From contig CAITIS010000011.1 in NCBI GenBank assembly GCA_903892515.1, forward strand, positions 1-64,000: a stretch of 64,000 nt of DNA, in the 5' to 3' direction. This stretch comes from an uncultured Planctomycetota bacterium (GTDB taxonomy: Bacteria > Planctomycetota > Phycisphaerae > SM23-33). Below, one piece after another: positions 27,832-35,179 of this stretch. The translations under genes and the position numbers were made by a program. The notes beneath the pieces are model-generated. The model worked only from the letters and a program-made list of their open reading frames with translations. It searched no databases and was not told the origin of the DNA. The first letter of the stretch is position 1. The number at the start of each line of letters is the position of its first letter.

Positions 27832-28239
27832 TTACAGCTTGGGGGCCACTGCCCAGATGACGTCGAGGCGTTCTTCCTTGAAGTTGAACCACTGGTGCTT
27901 CGTGCCGGCGGGCAGGTAAAAGCCCTCGCCCGTCCGCACCGTGTAGGTTACTTCGTCTTCAATCAAGACAACGCCTTCGCCCTTTAAGATGTAATACACT
28001 TCATCGCCGCCGTGCGGGGCGCTGGCATCGAGATGGTCGAAGGGAGAAACGTAGAACACGCCAAAGTGGATGTGGTCGCTGGAAACGAAGACCTCGACCA
28101 GGCCCTTCTTCTTCTCGCCGTGCAGCAGCGCGACCTTCTTTTCGTTGGTGATGACGACCGGCTTCTTCTGGCCCGGCTCGCAGGGGTAAACGCCCTGCCA
28201 CGCCAGCCGTTCCTTCCAGTTATCGCCTTTTTCCTTCAT
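27832..28239 (-). CDS. Small cupin-domain protein
   Basis: A 135-residue single cupin barrel. Cupin motif 1 is seen around PHGGDEVYYILKGEGVV and motif 2 around GEGFYLPAGTKHQWFN, with His/Glu/His metal ligands present. ATG at 28239 has GAGAGAGG upstream. It is the first gene of the five-gene unit. Cupins in such operons are isomerases, sugar-binding sensors or epimerases; none of these can be fixed. The promoter must lie in 28240-28480, between it and the divergent UlaG-like gene. Confidence 0.85.
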   Translation of the reverse strand: MKEKGDNWKERLAWQGVYPCEPGQKKPVVITNEKKVALLHGEKKKGLVEVFVSSDHIHFGVFYVSPFDHLDASAPHGGDEVYYILKGEGVVLIEDEVTYTVRTGEGFYLPAGTKHQWFNFKEERLDVIWAVAPKL

Positions 28240-28482
28240 GGATGCCTCTCTCCTGGGGCTTTCTAACCCGAAATCCCATCGACCGCGCGGTCGAGGACAA
28301 TTCCACCCGCCGGCCACGGCACGTGCCGTGGATCGCCGACAACAGAACGCTTGCACGCCCTGGCAATCTCTCCAACCGGCGGACCCAAAAGCTTACCAAT
28401 CGGCGACAGGCAACACAATTGCGATTGGCCGGGCCGGACGAGCGCTTGACACAGGCATAGCGCCGGAGGATCGTTGCTCGGC

Positions 28483-29292
28483 ATGGCAACGCACCACGAA
28501 CTCATTCGCCAGGTCAACGACACAAAGCTCGGGCCGCACCAGCTCGGCCTGTGGTGGCTGGGGCAGCACAGTTTCATCCTCAAGACCTCCCAGGCGGTGC
28601 TGTACCTCGACCCGTTCCTGAGCCCCCTGCCCGACCGGCTGGTGCCGCCGCTGCTGGGGCCTGAAGAAATCACCAACGCCGACTTTGTTCTCGGCTCGCA
28701 CGACCACCTCGATCACATCGACCGCGAATGCTGGCCGGGGCTGGCCAAGGCATCGGGGCAGGCGCGTTTCGTCGTGCCCGAAAGTCTGCGCGAAGGATTG
28801 TCGCGCGACCTGCGGATACCGGTCCAGCGGTTCGTCGGGCTGGACGACCTTGCCAGCGTGGACTTGGGATCGATCCGCCTCACCGGCATTGCCGCCGCCC
28901 ACGAGCTGCTCGATCCCGACGCGCTCGGCCGATTCCCTTGCCTGGGCTTTGTAATCGAAGCTGACGGCGTCACCATCTACCACAGCGGCGACTGCTGCAT
29001 GTACGAGGGCCTGGTCAGCCGGCTCAAGCGGTGGCAATTTGACGCCATGCTGCTGCCCATCAATGGCCGGGATGCCAGGCGACTGAGTTCCGGCTGCATC
29101 GGCAACATGACGTACCAGGAGGCAGCCGACCTGGCCGGGGCGGTCGGCACGCGCATGGTCATCCCCGCCCACTACGACATGTTCGCCATGAACCTCGGGC
29201 CGGTGAACGATTTCCTGGACTATGTCGCCGTGAAGTATCCGGCCATCCGGCCTTGCGTGTGCGATTACGGCCAGTGCGTCCGCATCGGCTGA
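28483..29292 (+). CDS. UlaG-like metallo-beta-lactamase-fold hydrolase
   Basis: A 269-residue MBL-fold protein. The metal motif is SHDHLDHID (HxHxDH), preceded by LWWLGQHSFIL and LYLDPFLSP, typical of the UlaG (L-ascorbate-6-phosphate lactonase) group. Further ligands are the aspartate in YHSGDCCMY and histidine in VIPAHYDMF. It has a Cys-rich stretch (GDCCMYEG, CVCDYGQC). Start choice is uncertain: ATG 28483 has GGAGG 13 bases upstream, and an in-frame TTG at 28474 is closer to it. It is divergent from the sugar operon, so it may serve the same pathway as a second lactonase. This link is inference. Confidence 0.85.
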   Translation: MATHHELIRQVNDTKLGPHQLGLWWLGQHSFILKTSQAVLYLDPFLSPLPDRLVPPLLGPEEITNADFVLGSHDHLDHIDRECWPGLAKASGQARFVVPESLREGLSRDLRIPVQRFVGLDDLASVDLGSIRLTGIAAAHELLDPDALGRFPCLGFVIEADGVTIYHSGDCCMYEGLVSRLKRWQFDAMLLPINGRDARRLSSGCIGNMTYQEAADLAGAVGTRMVIPAHYDMFAMNLGPVNDFLDYVAVKYPAIRPCVCDYGQCVRIG

Positions 29293-29435
29293 TTCGACGC
29301 CCCTGCCAGCGCAATGGGGCGTTGGGAAGCGGGCTTTTCGCCCGCGCTGCAAAAAACATTTTGTGCCGCAAGCGCGCTTTGCTAAGCTCTGTCGAAGTGA
29401 GAGAGTAACCGATCTGATTAAAGGAGTTTGAGACA

Positions 29436-29606
29436 ATGGCGTATAGCATTAGTGATGCATGCACGCGATGCGGCACCTGTAAAGAAACCTGCCCAGTCGA
29501 AGCCATCAGCGCCGGCGAGCCGAAGTTCAAGATCGACGCCGACCTGTGCATCTCCTGCGGCCAGTGCTGCGACGCATGCCCGGTTTCGGCCATCAAAGAG
29601 GCGTAA
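29436..29606 (+). CDS. 2[4Fe-4S] ferredoxin
   Basis: A 56-residue clostridial-type ferredoxin. It has two CxxCxxCxxxCP cluster motifs: CTRCGTCKETCP (9-20) and CISCGQCCDACP (38-49). Full length is typical of the family. AAAGGAG lies 9 bases before the ATG. It carries low-potential electrons in the cytoplasm, usually for anaerobic enzymes such as pyruvate:ferredoxin oxidoreductase or hydrogenases. It is monocistronic, with a GC hairpin before it (AGCGGGC...GCCCGCGCT near 29328-29349) and a strong terminator after it. Confidence 0.95.
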   Translation: MAYSISDACTRCGTCKETCPVEAISAGEPKFKIDADLCISCGQCCDACPVSAIKEA

Positions 29607-29633
29607 ACCGCCTCTTGGACGTTGAACCACGCG

Positions 29634-29662
29634 GGGCCGGCGAGTTGCCGGCCCTTTGTTTT
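29634..29662 (+). terminator. Intrinsic terminator after ferredoxin
   Basis: Perfect 8-bp stem GGGCCGGC (29634-29641) / GCCGGCCC (29647-29654) with loop GAGTT, followed by TTTGTTTT. This is a classical Rho-independent terminator placed about 28 bases after the ferredoxin stop. Confidence 0.85.
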
Positions 29663-29689
29663 GCGCGACGGCCGGCCAGGGCGACCGCA

Positions 29690-29713
29690 CACAGCCGAGG
29701 GCGGCTGTGCCAC
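29690..29713 (-). repeat. REP-like palindrome, reverse orientation
   Basis: Stem CACAGCCG (29690-29697), loop AGGG, CGGCTGTG, then CCAC. On the minus strand this reads foot GTGG plus the hairpin. It lies between the ferredoxin terminator and mazG. Confidence 0.7.
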
Positions 29714-29779
29714 CCACCCGGGCAATCATGGACATCATGAACCCGGCTCGGCGCTTACCAGACATGTAACGAGGCAACT

Positions 29780-30052
29780 ATGGCAGACATGACCATCGCA
29801 GCGTTTCAGGACTTCATCCGGCAGCGGTATTTCGCCACGGACAGCAAACGCGGCACGCCGGCCACGTTCATGTGGTTCATCGAGGAAGTGGGCGAACTCT
29901 CGACCGCCCTGGCCGGTAACGACCCGGTCAACACCGAAGAGGAATTCGCCGATGTGCTGGCCTGGCTGTGCACGCTGGCCAACATCAACGGCGTGGACCT
30001 GGCAAAGGCCATCGAGAAGTACACAGTCAATGGCGTCGACGGCACGAAGTAG
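29780..30052 (+). CDS. MazG-like nucleotide pyrophosphohydrolase
   Basis: A 90-residue single MazG domain. The metal-binding EExxE motif is in FIEEVGELSTAL and the second acidic motif in EEEFADVLAWLC, the standard pair of the all-alpha NTP pyrophosphatase fold. Length matches the short single-domain family, which hydrolyses dNTPs or other nucleoside triphosphates to monophosphates. ATG with GAGGC upstream. It stands alone between a REP-like palindrome and a long inverted repeat. Physiological substrate is not evident. Confidence 0.9.
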   Translation: MADMTIAAFQDFIRQRYFATDSKRGTPATFMWFIEEVGELSTALAGNDPVNTEEEFADVLAWLCTLANINGVDLAKAIEKYTVNGVDGTK

Positions 30053-30063
30053 AAGAAACAACC

Positions 30064-30300
30064 TTTGCCACGGAGGTCACGGAGAACGGCGGAGGAAGGC
30101 GAAGAAAGAAAGGCAACCACAAAGGGCACAAAGGAGCACGAAGAGTAGAAGGCGGTTCTGTTTCGTTCCCTGGCGTCAGAATATTGCGAGCCAGTCTAAC
30201 TTTGCATCGTGCTTAATTCGTGTCCTTCGCAGCATCCCTGAACGTTCAGTAGCTTTATCTTTTGTCTTCCTCCGCCGTTCTCCGTGACCTCCGTGGCAAA
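30064..30300. repeat. Element bounded by perfect 35-bp inverted repeats
   Basis: The 35-bp sequence at 30064-30098 (begins TTTGCCACGGAGGTCACGG) is perfectly complementary to 30266-30300. The 167 bp between hold no gene but include CACAAAGGGCACAAAGGAG, a purine-rich motif type that also appears near 36385 (CCACAGAGGCACAGAAG) and 52555 (CCACAGAGACACAGAG). The size and perfect ends suggest a miniature inverted-repeat element. Confidence 0.75.
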
Positions 30301-30325
30301 CGCCTTTTCTTCGTGGTTGGCTTGG

Positions 30326-31324
30326 CTACTTGATCTGGATCACCACCTTGCCGAATTGCTCTTGCTGCTCCAGGTAGCGGTGAGCGTCGGCCAGTTGGTC
30401 CAATGGGAAAGCCTGGTCGATGACGACCTGGAGTTTGTTCTCTGCCACCAGGCGCAAGCAGGTGGCCATTTCGTCCGGCGTGCCCAGCGTCGAGCCCAGC
30501 ACCGATTGAGCCTTATAGTAGAGGGGAGCCAGGTCGAGTTGCACGTTCGCCCCGCCGGTCGTGCCGCAGACCACCAGCCGGCCGCCGCGAGCCAGGCTGG
30601 CCACATTCGCCGGCCAGGTGGCTGAGCCGACGTGGTCGAGAATCACATCCACACCCCGGCCACCGGTGAGCTGCTTGACCTCATCGGCCACGTCCTGCTC
30701 CTTGTAGTTGATCACGTAGTCGCAGCCCAGGCTGACGGCCTTGGCGACCTTTTCGGGCGTCGAGGTCGTGGCGATGACCACCGCCCCGGCCAGGTGCGCG
30801 ATCTGGATGCCCGCGTGCGAGACGCCCGAGCCGGCGCCGTTGATCAGCACCCACTCACCCACCTGGAGTTGTGCCCGCGACAGCAGCATGTGCCAAGCGG
30901 TGGTGAAGACCACCGGCACGGCGGCGGCGACCTCAAAGGCCATGGTGGGCGGCTTGGGGATGCAGTTCTTTTCGGGCACGGCCACGAACTCGGCCATGCC
31001 GCCATTTCGGCCCGCGCCAATAATCGTGAAATCGTCCGCCAGCGCCACGGTCGCCCCTGGCTGGGGAATCGGGTTAGTCCAGACGCCCGGAAAGACCACG
31101 ACGTCCTGGCCATTGTCGACGCGGATGCCGGAAAAATCCGAGCCCGGAATCAGCGGCAGCGGAAAGGGCCTCTTGCCGCCCATTCGCACCCACAGGTCAA
31201 GGTGATTGAGCGAGCAGGCCATGACGCGAACGATCACCTCGCCGGGGCCGGGCTTGGGCTCGTCACGCTGCCCCACCTGGATGACTTCCGGCCCGCCGTG
31301 TTTTTCGATCCATGCCGCTTTCAT
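30326..31324 (-). CDS. Quinone oxidoreductase-like MDR protein
   Basis: A 332-residue NADPH-dependent medium-chain reductase. It opens MKAAWIEKHGGPEVIQV like quinone oxidoreductases. The NADP motif is VLINGAGSGVSHAGIQIAHL, with AVSLGCDYVINYKEQD after it. It lacks the four structural zinc cysteines. The position of the usual catalytic Cys reads ACSLNHLDLWVRMG, where Asn/His replace zinc-binding residues, so a zinc-free crotonase/quinone-reductase mechanism is likely. AAAGGAG precedes the ATG. It is monocistronic between repeats. Substrate unknown. Confidence 0.88.
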   Translation of the reverse strand: MKAAWIEKHGGPEVIQVGQRDEPKPGPGEVIVRVMACSLNHLDLWVRMGGKRPFPLPLIPGSDFSGIRVDNGQDVVVFPGVWTNPIPQPGATVALADDFTIIGAGRNGGMAEFVAVPEKNCIPKPPTMAFEVAAAVPVVFTTAWHMLLSRAQLQVGEWVLINGAGSGVSHAGIQIAHLAGAVVIATTSTPEKVAKAVSLGCDYVINYKEQDVADEVKQLTGGRGVDVILDHVGSATWPANVASLARGGRLVVCGTTGGANVQLDLAPLYYKAQSVLGSTLGTPDEMATCLRLVAENKLQVVIDQAFPLDQLADAHRYLEQQEQFGKVVIQIK

Positions 31325-31445
31325 GTTTTCTCCTTTGCCTGGACGTACTTATGATAGCGCAAGAATTTCCCGTCGGCACGCGCGGAGTGCGGATGGGGCC
31401 AAGACGCGCGGGCAGGCGCTGTATAGCCCGAGATCAGCAACTACT

Positions 31446-31517
31446 GGGTGCCACGGCTGCGGCGTTTGCAGCCGTGCGGGCGGCGGCACACCTGCATACA
31501 CCGCAGGTGTGGCACCC
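31446..31517. repeat. Double hairpin with GGGTGCCA / TGGCACCC ends
   Basis: Outer ends GGGTGCCA (31446-31453) and TGGCACCC (31510-31517) enclose two hairpins: CACGGCTGC / GCAGCCGTG (31452-31460 / 31468-31476) and CACACCTGC / GCAGGTGTG (31487-31495 / 31503-31511). It lies just upstream of rsmA. The ends match the long elements at 8937 and 36525. Confidence 0.7.
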
Positions 31518-31561
31518 GAACGGACGCGCGGGCACAGCCTGCCCGCCCTACAGAAAATCGA

Positions 31562-32479
31562 ATGCAGACACTCAGTGAAATTCGCGAGTTGCTCGCCGAG
31601 GCTGGACAGGAGCCGACCAAGCGCTTCGGCCAGAACTTTCTCATCGATGCCAACCTGATGGCCAAGCTCATCGAATTGGCCGACATGGATTCTGCGCAAA
31701 CGGTGCTGGAGATCGGGCCGGGCACGGGTTCGCTGACGGAAGAGTTGGTGGCGCGGGCGGGCCGAGTGGTGGCCGTCGAGATCGATCGTGGCCTGGCCGC
31801 CCTGCTGCAGCGACGCCTCGGTGGGCAAGGCAACCTCACGGTTCTTCAAGCCGACGCCCTGGCCGGCAAGCATAAGCTGGCGCCGGAAGTGCTGGCGGCG
31901 CTGGCCCAAACCGGGCGGGCGAATCTCGTGTCGAACCTGCCGTACAACGTGGCAGTACCGATTTTGATTAACTGCCTGAACGAGTCCTGGCGGAGTCTCC
32001 GCACCCCCGGCCAGGCTGTACGTTTCTCCCGGCTGACGTTTACGGTGCAGCGCGAATTGGCCGACCGGCTCGTGGCCGACATGGGCTCGTCGGACTATGG
32101 CCCGGTGAGCGTACTGGTGTCGCTGCTGGCGCGAAGCACGCCCGGGCGAATCCTGCCGCCCCAGGCGTTCTGGCCGCCACCCAAGGTGCATTCGCAGATG
32201 GTCCGGCTGGACTTCGACGAAACGCTGGCTGAGCAGGTGAAAGATCTGCCCACGCTGTCGGCCTTGCTGGGTGCGACCTTCCAGCATCGGCGCAAGAAGA
32301 TCTCCACGGCCGGTAAGCGGCGCGACTGCCCCTTTGACGAGCAGAGATTCCTTGCCGGTTTGGGGACGTGCGAAATCGACCCCGATAGTCGTCCTGAGCA
32401 GGTCTCGCCTGAGCAGTTCCGCCGCCTGGCGAATTGGCTGGAAGGCTTCACACGAATTGGCAGTGATTTGGTAGAATAG
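31562..32479 (+). CDS. rsmA: 16S rRNA dimethyladenosine transferase RsmA (KsgA)
   Basis: A 305-residue enzyme that dimethylates two adenines near the 3' end of 16S rRNA during 30S maturation. The start at 31562 gives the usual N-terminus; family motifs begin with RFGQNFLIDANLM. The SAM motif is VLEIGPGTGSLTEEL, and the catalytic motif IV is NLPYNVAVP. The C-terminal domain carries PPPKVHSQMVRLDF and the RRKKI basic stretch of the family. No strong Shine-Dalgarno is visible. In-frame codons further upstream run through a repeat and are not part of the gene. Confidence 0.95.
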   Translation: MQTLSEIRELLAEAGQEPTKRFGQNFLIDANLMAKLIELADMDSAQTVLEIGPGTGSLTEELVARAGRVVAVEIDRGLAALLQRRLGGQGNLTVLQADALAGKHKLAPEVLAALAQTGRANLVSNLPYNVAVPILINCLNESWRSLRTPGQAVRFSRLTFTVQRELADRLVADMGSSDYGPVSVLVSLLARSTPGRILPPQAFWPPPKVHSQMVRLDFDETLAEQVKDLPTLSALLGATFQHRRKKISTAGKRRDCPFDEQRFLAGLGTCEIDPDSRPEQVSPEQFRRLANWLEGFTRIGSDLVE

Positions 32480-32498
32480 CGGTTTATCAAGGGCACGC

Positions 32499-32528
32499 TT
32501 GCCTCGCTTGGACTGCTTGGGGTACATT
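32499..32528 (+). promoter_or_regulatory. Candidate sigma70 promoter for the TPR gene
   Basis: TTGCCT (32499-32504), 18-bp spacer, TACATT (32523-32528), 33 bases before the TPR protein start. Moderate match only. Confidence 0.4.
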
Positions 32529-32560
32529 AGTTCACAGCGCACGGCAAAGAACGATTACCT

Positions 32561-33964
32561 ATGGCCAACGACGAACACGCGATTTCACAACCCGGCAAAG
32601 GCAAGGCTTTCTTCGATCACGGCGATCAATCGGCCGAGATCAGCAAGTGGGACTATGCCATCAAGATGTACCTTGAAGGCCTGCGCCGCGAGCCGACGAA
32701 CCTGGAACGCGGGCACAAGAAGCTGCGCGAGATCGGCCTGAAACGCAAACTCACCGGCGGCAAGCCCGCGGGCATGTTCAACACCTTCAAGTCCGAAAAG
32801 GGCGAAAACCCCGACGTCGAGAGTCTGTTGAAGGTCGAGTACCAGTTCGCCATGGACCCGGGCAACGTCTCGCACATGATGTCCCTGGCCAAGGCCATAG
32901 AGAAGCTCGGCGACAAGGCTTGCACCAAGTGGATTCTGGACATTCTCTTTGACGCTGAGCGGCAGGCAAAAAAGCCCAGCAAACGCATCCTCGTGCTGCT
33001 GGCTGAGTCCTACTGCCGATGCGATGAATTCACGCTGGCGGTGACGGCCTGCGACATGGCCAGAAAGCTCGATCCCGCTGACGGGCACCTCGAAAATATG
33101 TCCAAGACGCTGTCGGCCCAGGCCACCATGAAACACGGCCAGTACGACGGACACGGGAGCTTTGAAAAGAGCGTCCTGAACATGGGCAAGCAGAAGGAAC
33201 TCAGCGAGGGCGACAGCCTGGCCAAGAGCGAAGATTATCTGCAACTGGCCCTGCGGAAGGCGCAGAAGGAATATGAGGCCGAGCCGGAAGTGCACGGCAA
33301 GATCGACGCCTACGCCGACGCCCTGACCAAGTTTGAAGACGACGCCCACGAGAGCCTGGCCATGCAGGTCCTGGCCAAGGCGTTCCATCACAGCAAGACG
33401 TATCGCTTCAAGCTGCGGCAGGACGATGTCCGCATGCGGCAGTACCGCCGGCATTACATCCAGCTCAAGGGCCAGGGCAAGATGGACGCTGCCATCAAGA
33501 TGGCCAAGGAGCAGCTCCAGTTCGAGCTGGACGTCTATAAAGAACGCGTCGAGCAATACCCGACCGACCTGAATTTCCGGTACGAACTGGGCCGGCGGCA
33601 GCTAACAGCCGCTGCCACGTTCAAGCAGCCCGATCAGCTCGATAATGCCATTGCCAGCCTCCAGCAGGCCCAGCGCGACCCTAAGCGGCGCATCCAGGCC
33701 ATGATCGACCTGGGCCGGTGCTTCGACAAGAAGGGCTGGTTCAAAGAGGCCGTCGATACGTACAGCCGGGCCCTGGAAAACGACCTGACCGAGGAGCGAT
33801 CCAAGGAGTTGCGATACAACCTTGGCTGTGCGCTGCGGGCGATGGGCGAGAAGAAAAAAGCCATGGAACAGTTTTCCGAAGTGGCCCAGGTAGACTTCAC
33901 GTACCGCGACGTCCGCAAGCAGATCGAAGAGTTGCGGAAAGAAGTTGAGGGCGCCGCCGGTTAG
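32561..33964 (+). CDS. Cytoplasmic TPR-repeat protein
   Basis: A 467-residue, charged, helical protein without a signal peptide or membrane helices. TPR-like helix pairs are visible at the N-terminus (KWDYAIKMYLEGLRREPTN), middle (LLAESYCRCDEFTLAVTACD, KLDPADG) and C-terminus (GRCFDKKGWFKEAVDTYSRAL, LGCALRAMGEKKKAMEQFSEV). A central coiled segment (KMDAAIKMAKEQLQFELDVYKERVE) looks extended. No enzymatic motif is present. It lies between rsmA and rpsT, so a role near translation or simply scaffolding is possible. Function unknown. Confidence 0.8.
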   Translation: MANDEHAISQPGKGKAFFDHGDQSAEISKWDYAIKMYLEGLRREPTNLERGHKKLREIGLKRKLTGGKPAGMFNTFKSEKGENPDVESLLKVEYQFAMDPGNVSHMMSLAKAIEKLGDKACTKWILDILFDAERQAKKPSKRILVLLAESYCRCDEFTLAVTACDMARKLDPADGHLENMSKTLSAQATMKHGQYDGHGSFEKSVLNMGKQKELSEGDSLAKSEDYLQLALRKAQKEYEAEPEVHGKIDAYADALTKFEDDAHESLAMQVLAKAFHHSKTYRFKLRQDDVRMRQYRRHYIQLKGQGKMDAAIKMAKEQLQFELDVYKERVEQYPTDLNFRYELGRRQLTAAATFKQPDQLDNAIASLQQAQRDPKRRIQAMIDLGRCFDKKGWFKEAVDTYSRALENDLTEERSKELRYNLGCALRAMGEKKKAMEQFSEVAQVDFTYRDVRKQIEELRKEVEGAAG

Positions 33965-33983
33965 CTACTTGGAACAAACCCCC

Positions 33984-34011
33984 TTGCCTTCCTGGTTGGG
34001 CGTAGTATAAT
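33984..34011 (+). promoter_or_regulatory. Sigma70-type promoter of rpsT
   Basis: TTGCCT (33984-33989), 16-bp spacer and a consensus TATAAT (34006-34011), 56 bases before the rpsT start. A short hairpin TCCGCC-ATG-GGCGGA (34021-34035) follows in the leader and could take part in S20 autoregulation. Confidence 0.75.
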
Positions 34012-34067
34012 TCTCCGTTCTCCGCCATGGGCGGAGGGTTCGTTGTCTATTTCAGAAAGGAGCCAAC

Positions 34068-34343
34068 GTGGCTCATTCGAGTTCGGCAAAGAAGCGTATT
34101 CGTCAGAATGAAGAGCATCGTCTCCGCAATCGCCGCCGCAAGGCTGGCATCAAGGAGACCGTGCGTGTGTTCACCGAGGCTGTGACGACCGGCAAGGCCG
34201 ATGACGCCGCCAAGGCGCTCAGCCAGGTGCAGAAACAGTTGGATCGCACCGCCGATCACGGCACGATTCACAAGAACACGGCCGCGCGGAAGAAGTCTCG
34301 GCTGGCCAAGCGGCTGAACAAGCTGACGGCCGTCGCCAAGTAA
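34068..34343 (+). CDS. rpsT: 30S ribosomal protein S20
   Basis: A 91-residue, strongly basic helical protein that binds 16S rRNA early in 30S assembly. The opening AHSSSAKKRIRQNEEHRLRN and the end KNTAARKKSRLAKRLNKL are typical of S20. GTG start with AGAAAGGAG 7 bases upstream; non-ATG starts are common for rpsT and contribute to its feedback control. It is monocistronic with its own promoter and terminator. Confidence 0.96.
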   Translation: MAHSSSAKKRIRQNEEHRLRNRRRKAGIKETVRVFTEAVTTGKADDAAKALSQVQKQLDRTADHGTIHKNTAARKKSRLAKRLNKLTAVAK

Positions 34344-34364
34344 TCTGCCATGAACCGCGGAATT

Positions 34365-34402
34365 CCAGCCGTTCGAGCCACGCTCGGACGGCTGGAGTTT
34401 TG
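34365..34402 (+). terminator. Intrinsic terminator of rpsT
   Basis: TCCAGCCGT (34365-34373) pairs with ACGGCTGGA (34389-34397), with an inner CGAG/CTCG extension, followed by GTTTT. Confidence 0.8.
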
Positions 34403-34421
34403 CGCCGACAGTTGACGCACA

Positions 34422-35027
34422 ATGCCAGAGAATCCGACAACCTTTGCTTCTCGCGGGGGCTTGAAGCTCCAAGCGGCCTTGGACGCGTTTGGCTTGGACG
34501 TGCGCGGATGGATTTGCGCCGATTTCGGCGCCAATGTCGGCGGGTTCACGGATTGTCTGCTGCATCGCGGCGCGGCCAAGGTTTTTGCCGTCGACACCGG
34601 CTATGGCGAGTTGGCCTGGAAACTTCGTAAAGACGAGCGGGTCGTGGTGATGGAGCGGACCAACGCTCTGTACGCCGAACTGCCCCAGGAAGCCCAGGCC
34701 GGCGGCGGGGTGGATTTGGTTGTCATCGACGTGGCCTTTACCCCCCAAACGCTGATCGTGCCGGCCGCCCAGCGCTGGCTCAAACCCATGGGCCACATTA
34801 TCTCGCTGATCAAGCCCTACTATGAACTGTCCAAGCAGCACCCCGAAGGCAAGGCCCCGGCGCGCGTCGAAGATGCCCAGGCCAAACGCCTGTGCGAACA
34901 TATCTGCGAGGAACTCGGCGAGGGTATGCTGGAAGTGCAGGGCGTGATCGACAGTCCGCTCAAAGGCAAGGGCGGCAATACGGAATTCCTCGTGCACCTG
35001 AGGCCACGGGCCACGGCGACGCCCTAG
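34422..35027 (+). CDS. TlyA-like rRNA methyltransferase lacking the S4 domain
   Basis: A 201-residue FtsJ/RrmJ-fold SAM methyltransferase. It opens at FASRGGLKLQAALDAF, the junction where normal TlyA (about 270 residues) passes from its N-terminal S4 RNA-binding domain into the catalytic domain. The SAM motif is CADFGANVGGFTDCLL. The family K-D-K-E catalytic residues map to K in GGLKLQ, D in LVVIDVAF, K in SLIKPYYE and E in GNTEFLV. Full-length TlyA 2'-O-methylates 16S and 23S rRNA. Without S4 the target may differ or a partner may supply RNA binding. Start ATG 34422 lacks a clear Shine-Dalgarno. Confidence 0.85.
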   Translation: MPENPTTFASRGGLKLQAALDAFGLDVRGWICADFGANVGGFTDCLLHRGAAKVFAVDTGYGELAWKLRKDERVVVMERTNALYAELPQEAQAGGGVDLVVIDVAFTPQTLIVPAAQRWLKPMGHIISLIKPYYELSKQHPEGKAPARVEDAQAKRLCEHICEELGEGMLEVQGVIDSPLKGKGGNTEFLVHLRPRATATP

Positions 35028-35055
35028 GGGAATCCGAACATGGCCGGGCGGCATC

Positions 35056-35084
35056 TTGACGTAAGACATTGGTCGATCTAGAAT
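35056..35084 (+). promoter_or_regulatory. Sigma70-type promoter of the inositol-phosphate synthase gene
   Basis: TTGACG (35056-35061), 17-bp spacer, TAGAAT (35079-35084), leaving a leader of about 90 bases before the ATG at 35180. Confidence 0.7.
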
Positions 35085-35179
35085 TCCTCGTTTGTAAGCT
35101 GAAAGTCGCCGCGTTGACGTGCATTTTTGCAGTAATGTTTGCCGGGGCGGCTAAAGCGATTTGAAAGGTGAAGCCATCA

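Noticed and set aside
23637-28239. Quorum-quenching operon based on the AhlD-like protein
   Set aside because: Neighbouring dehydrogenase, kinase and aldolase point to sugar metabolism; no signal synthase or receptor is present.
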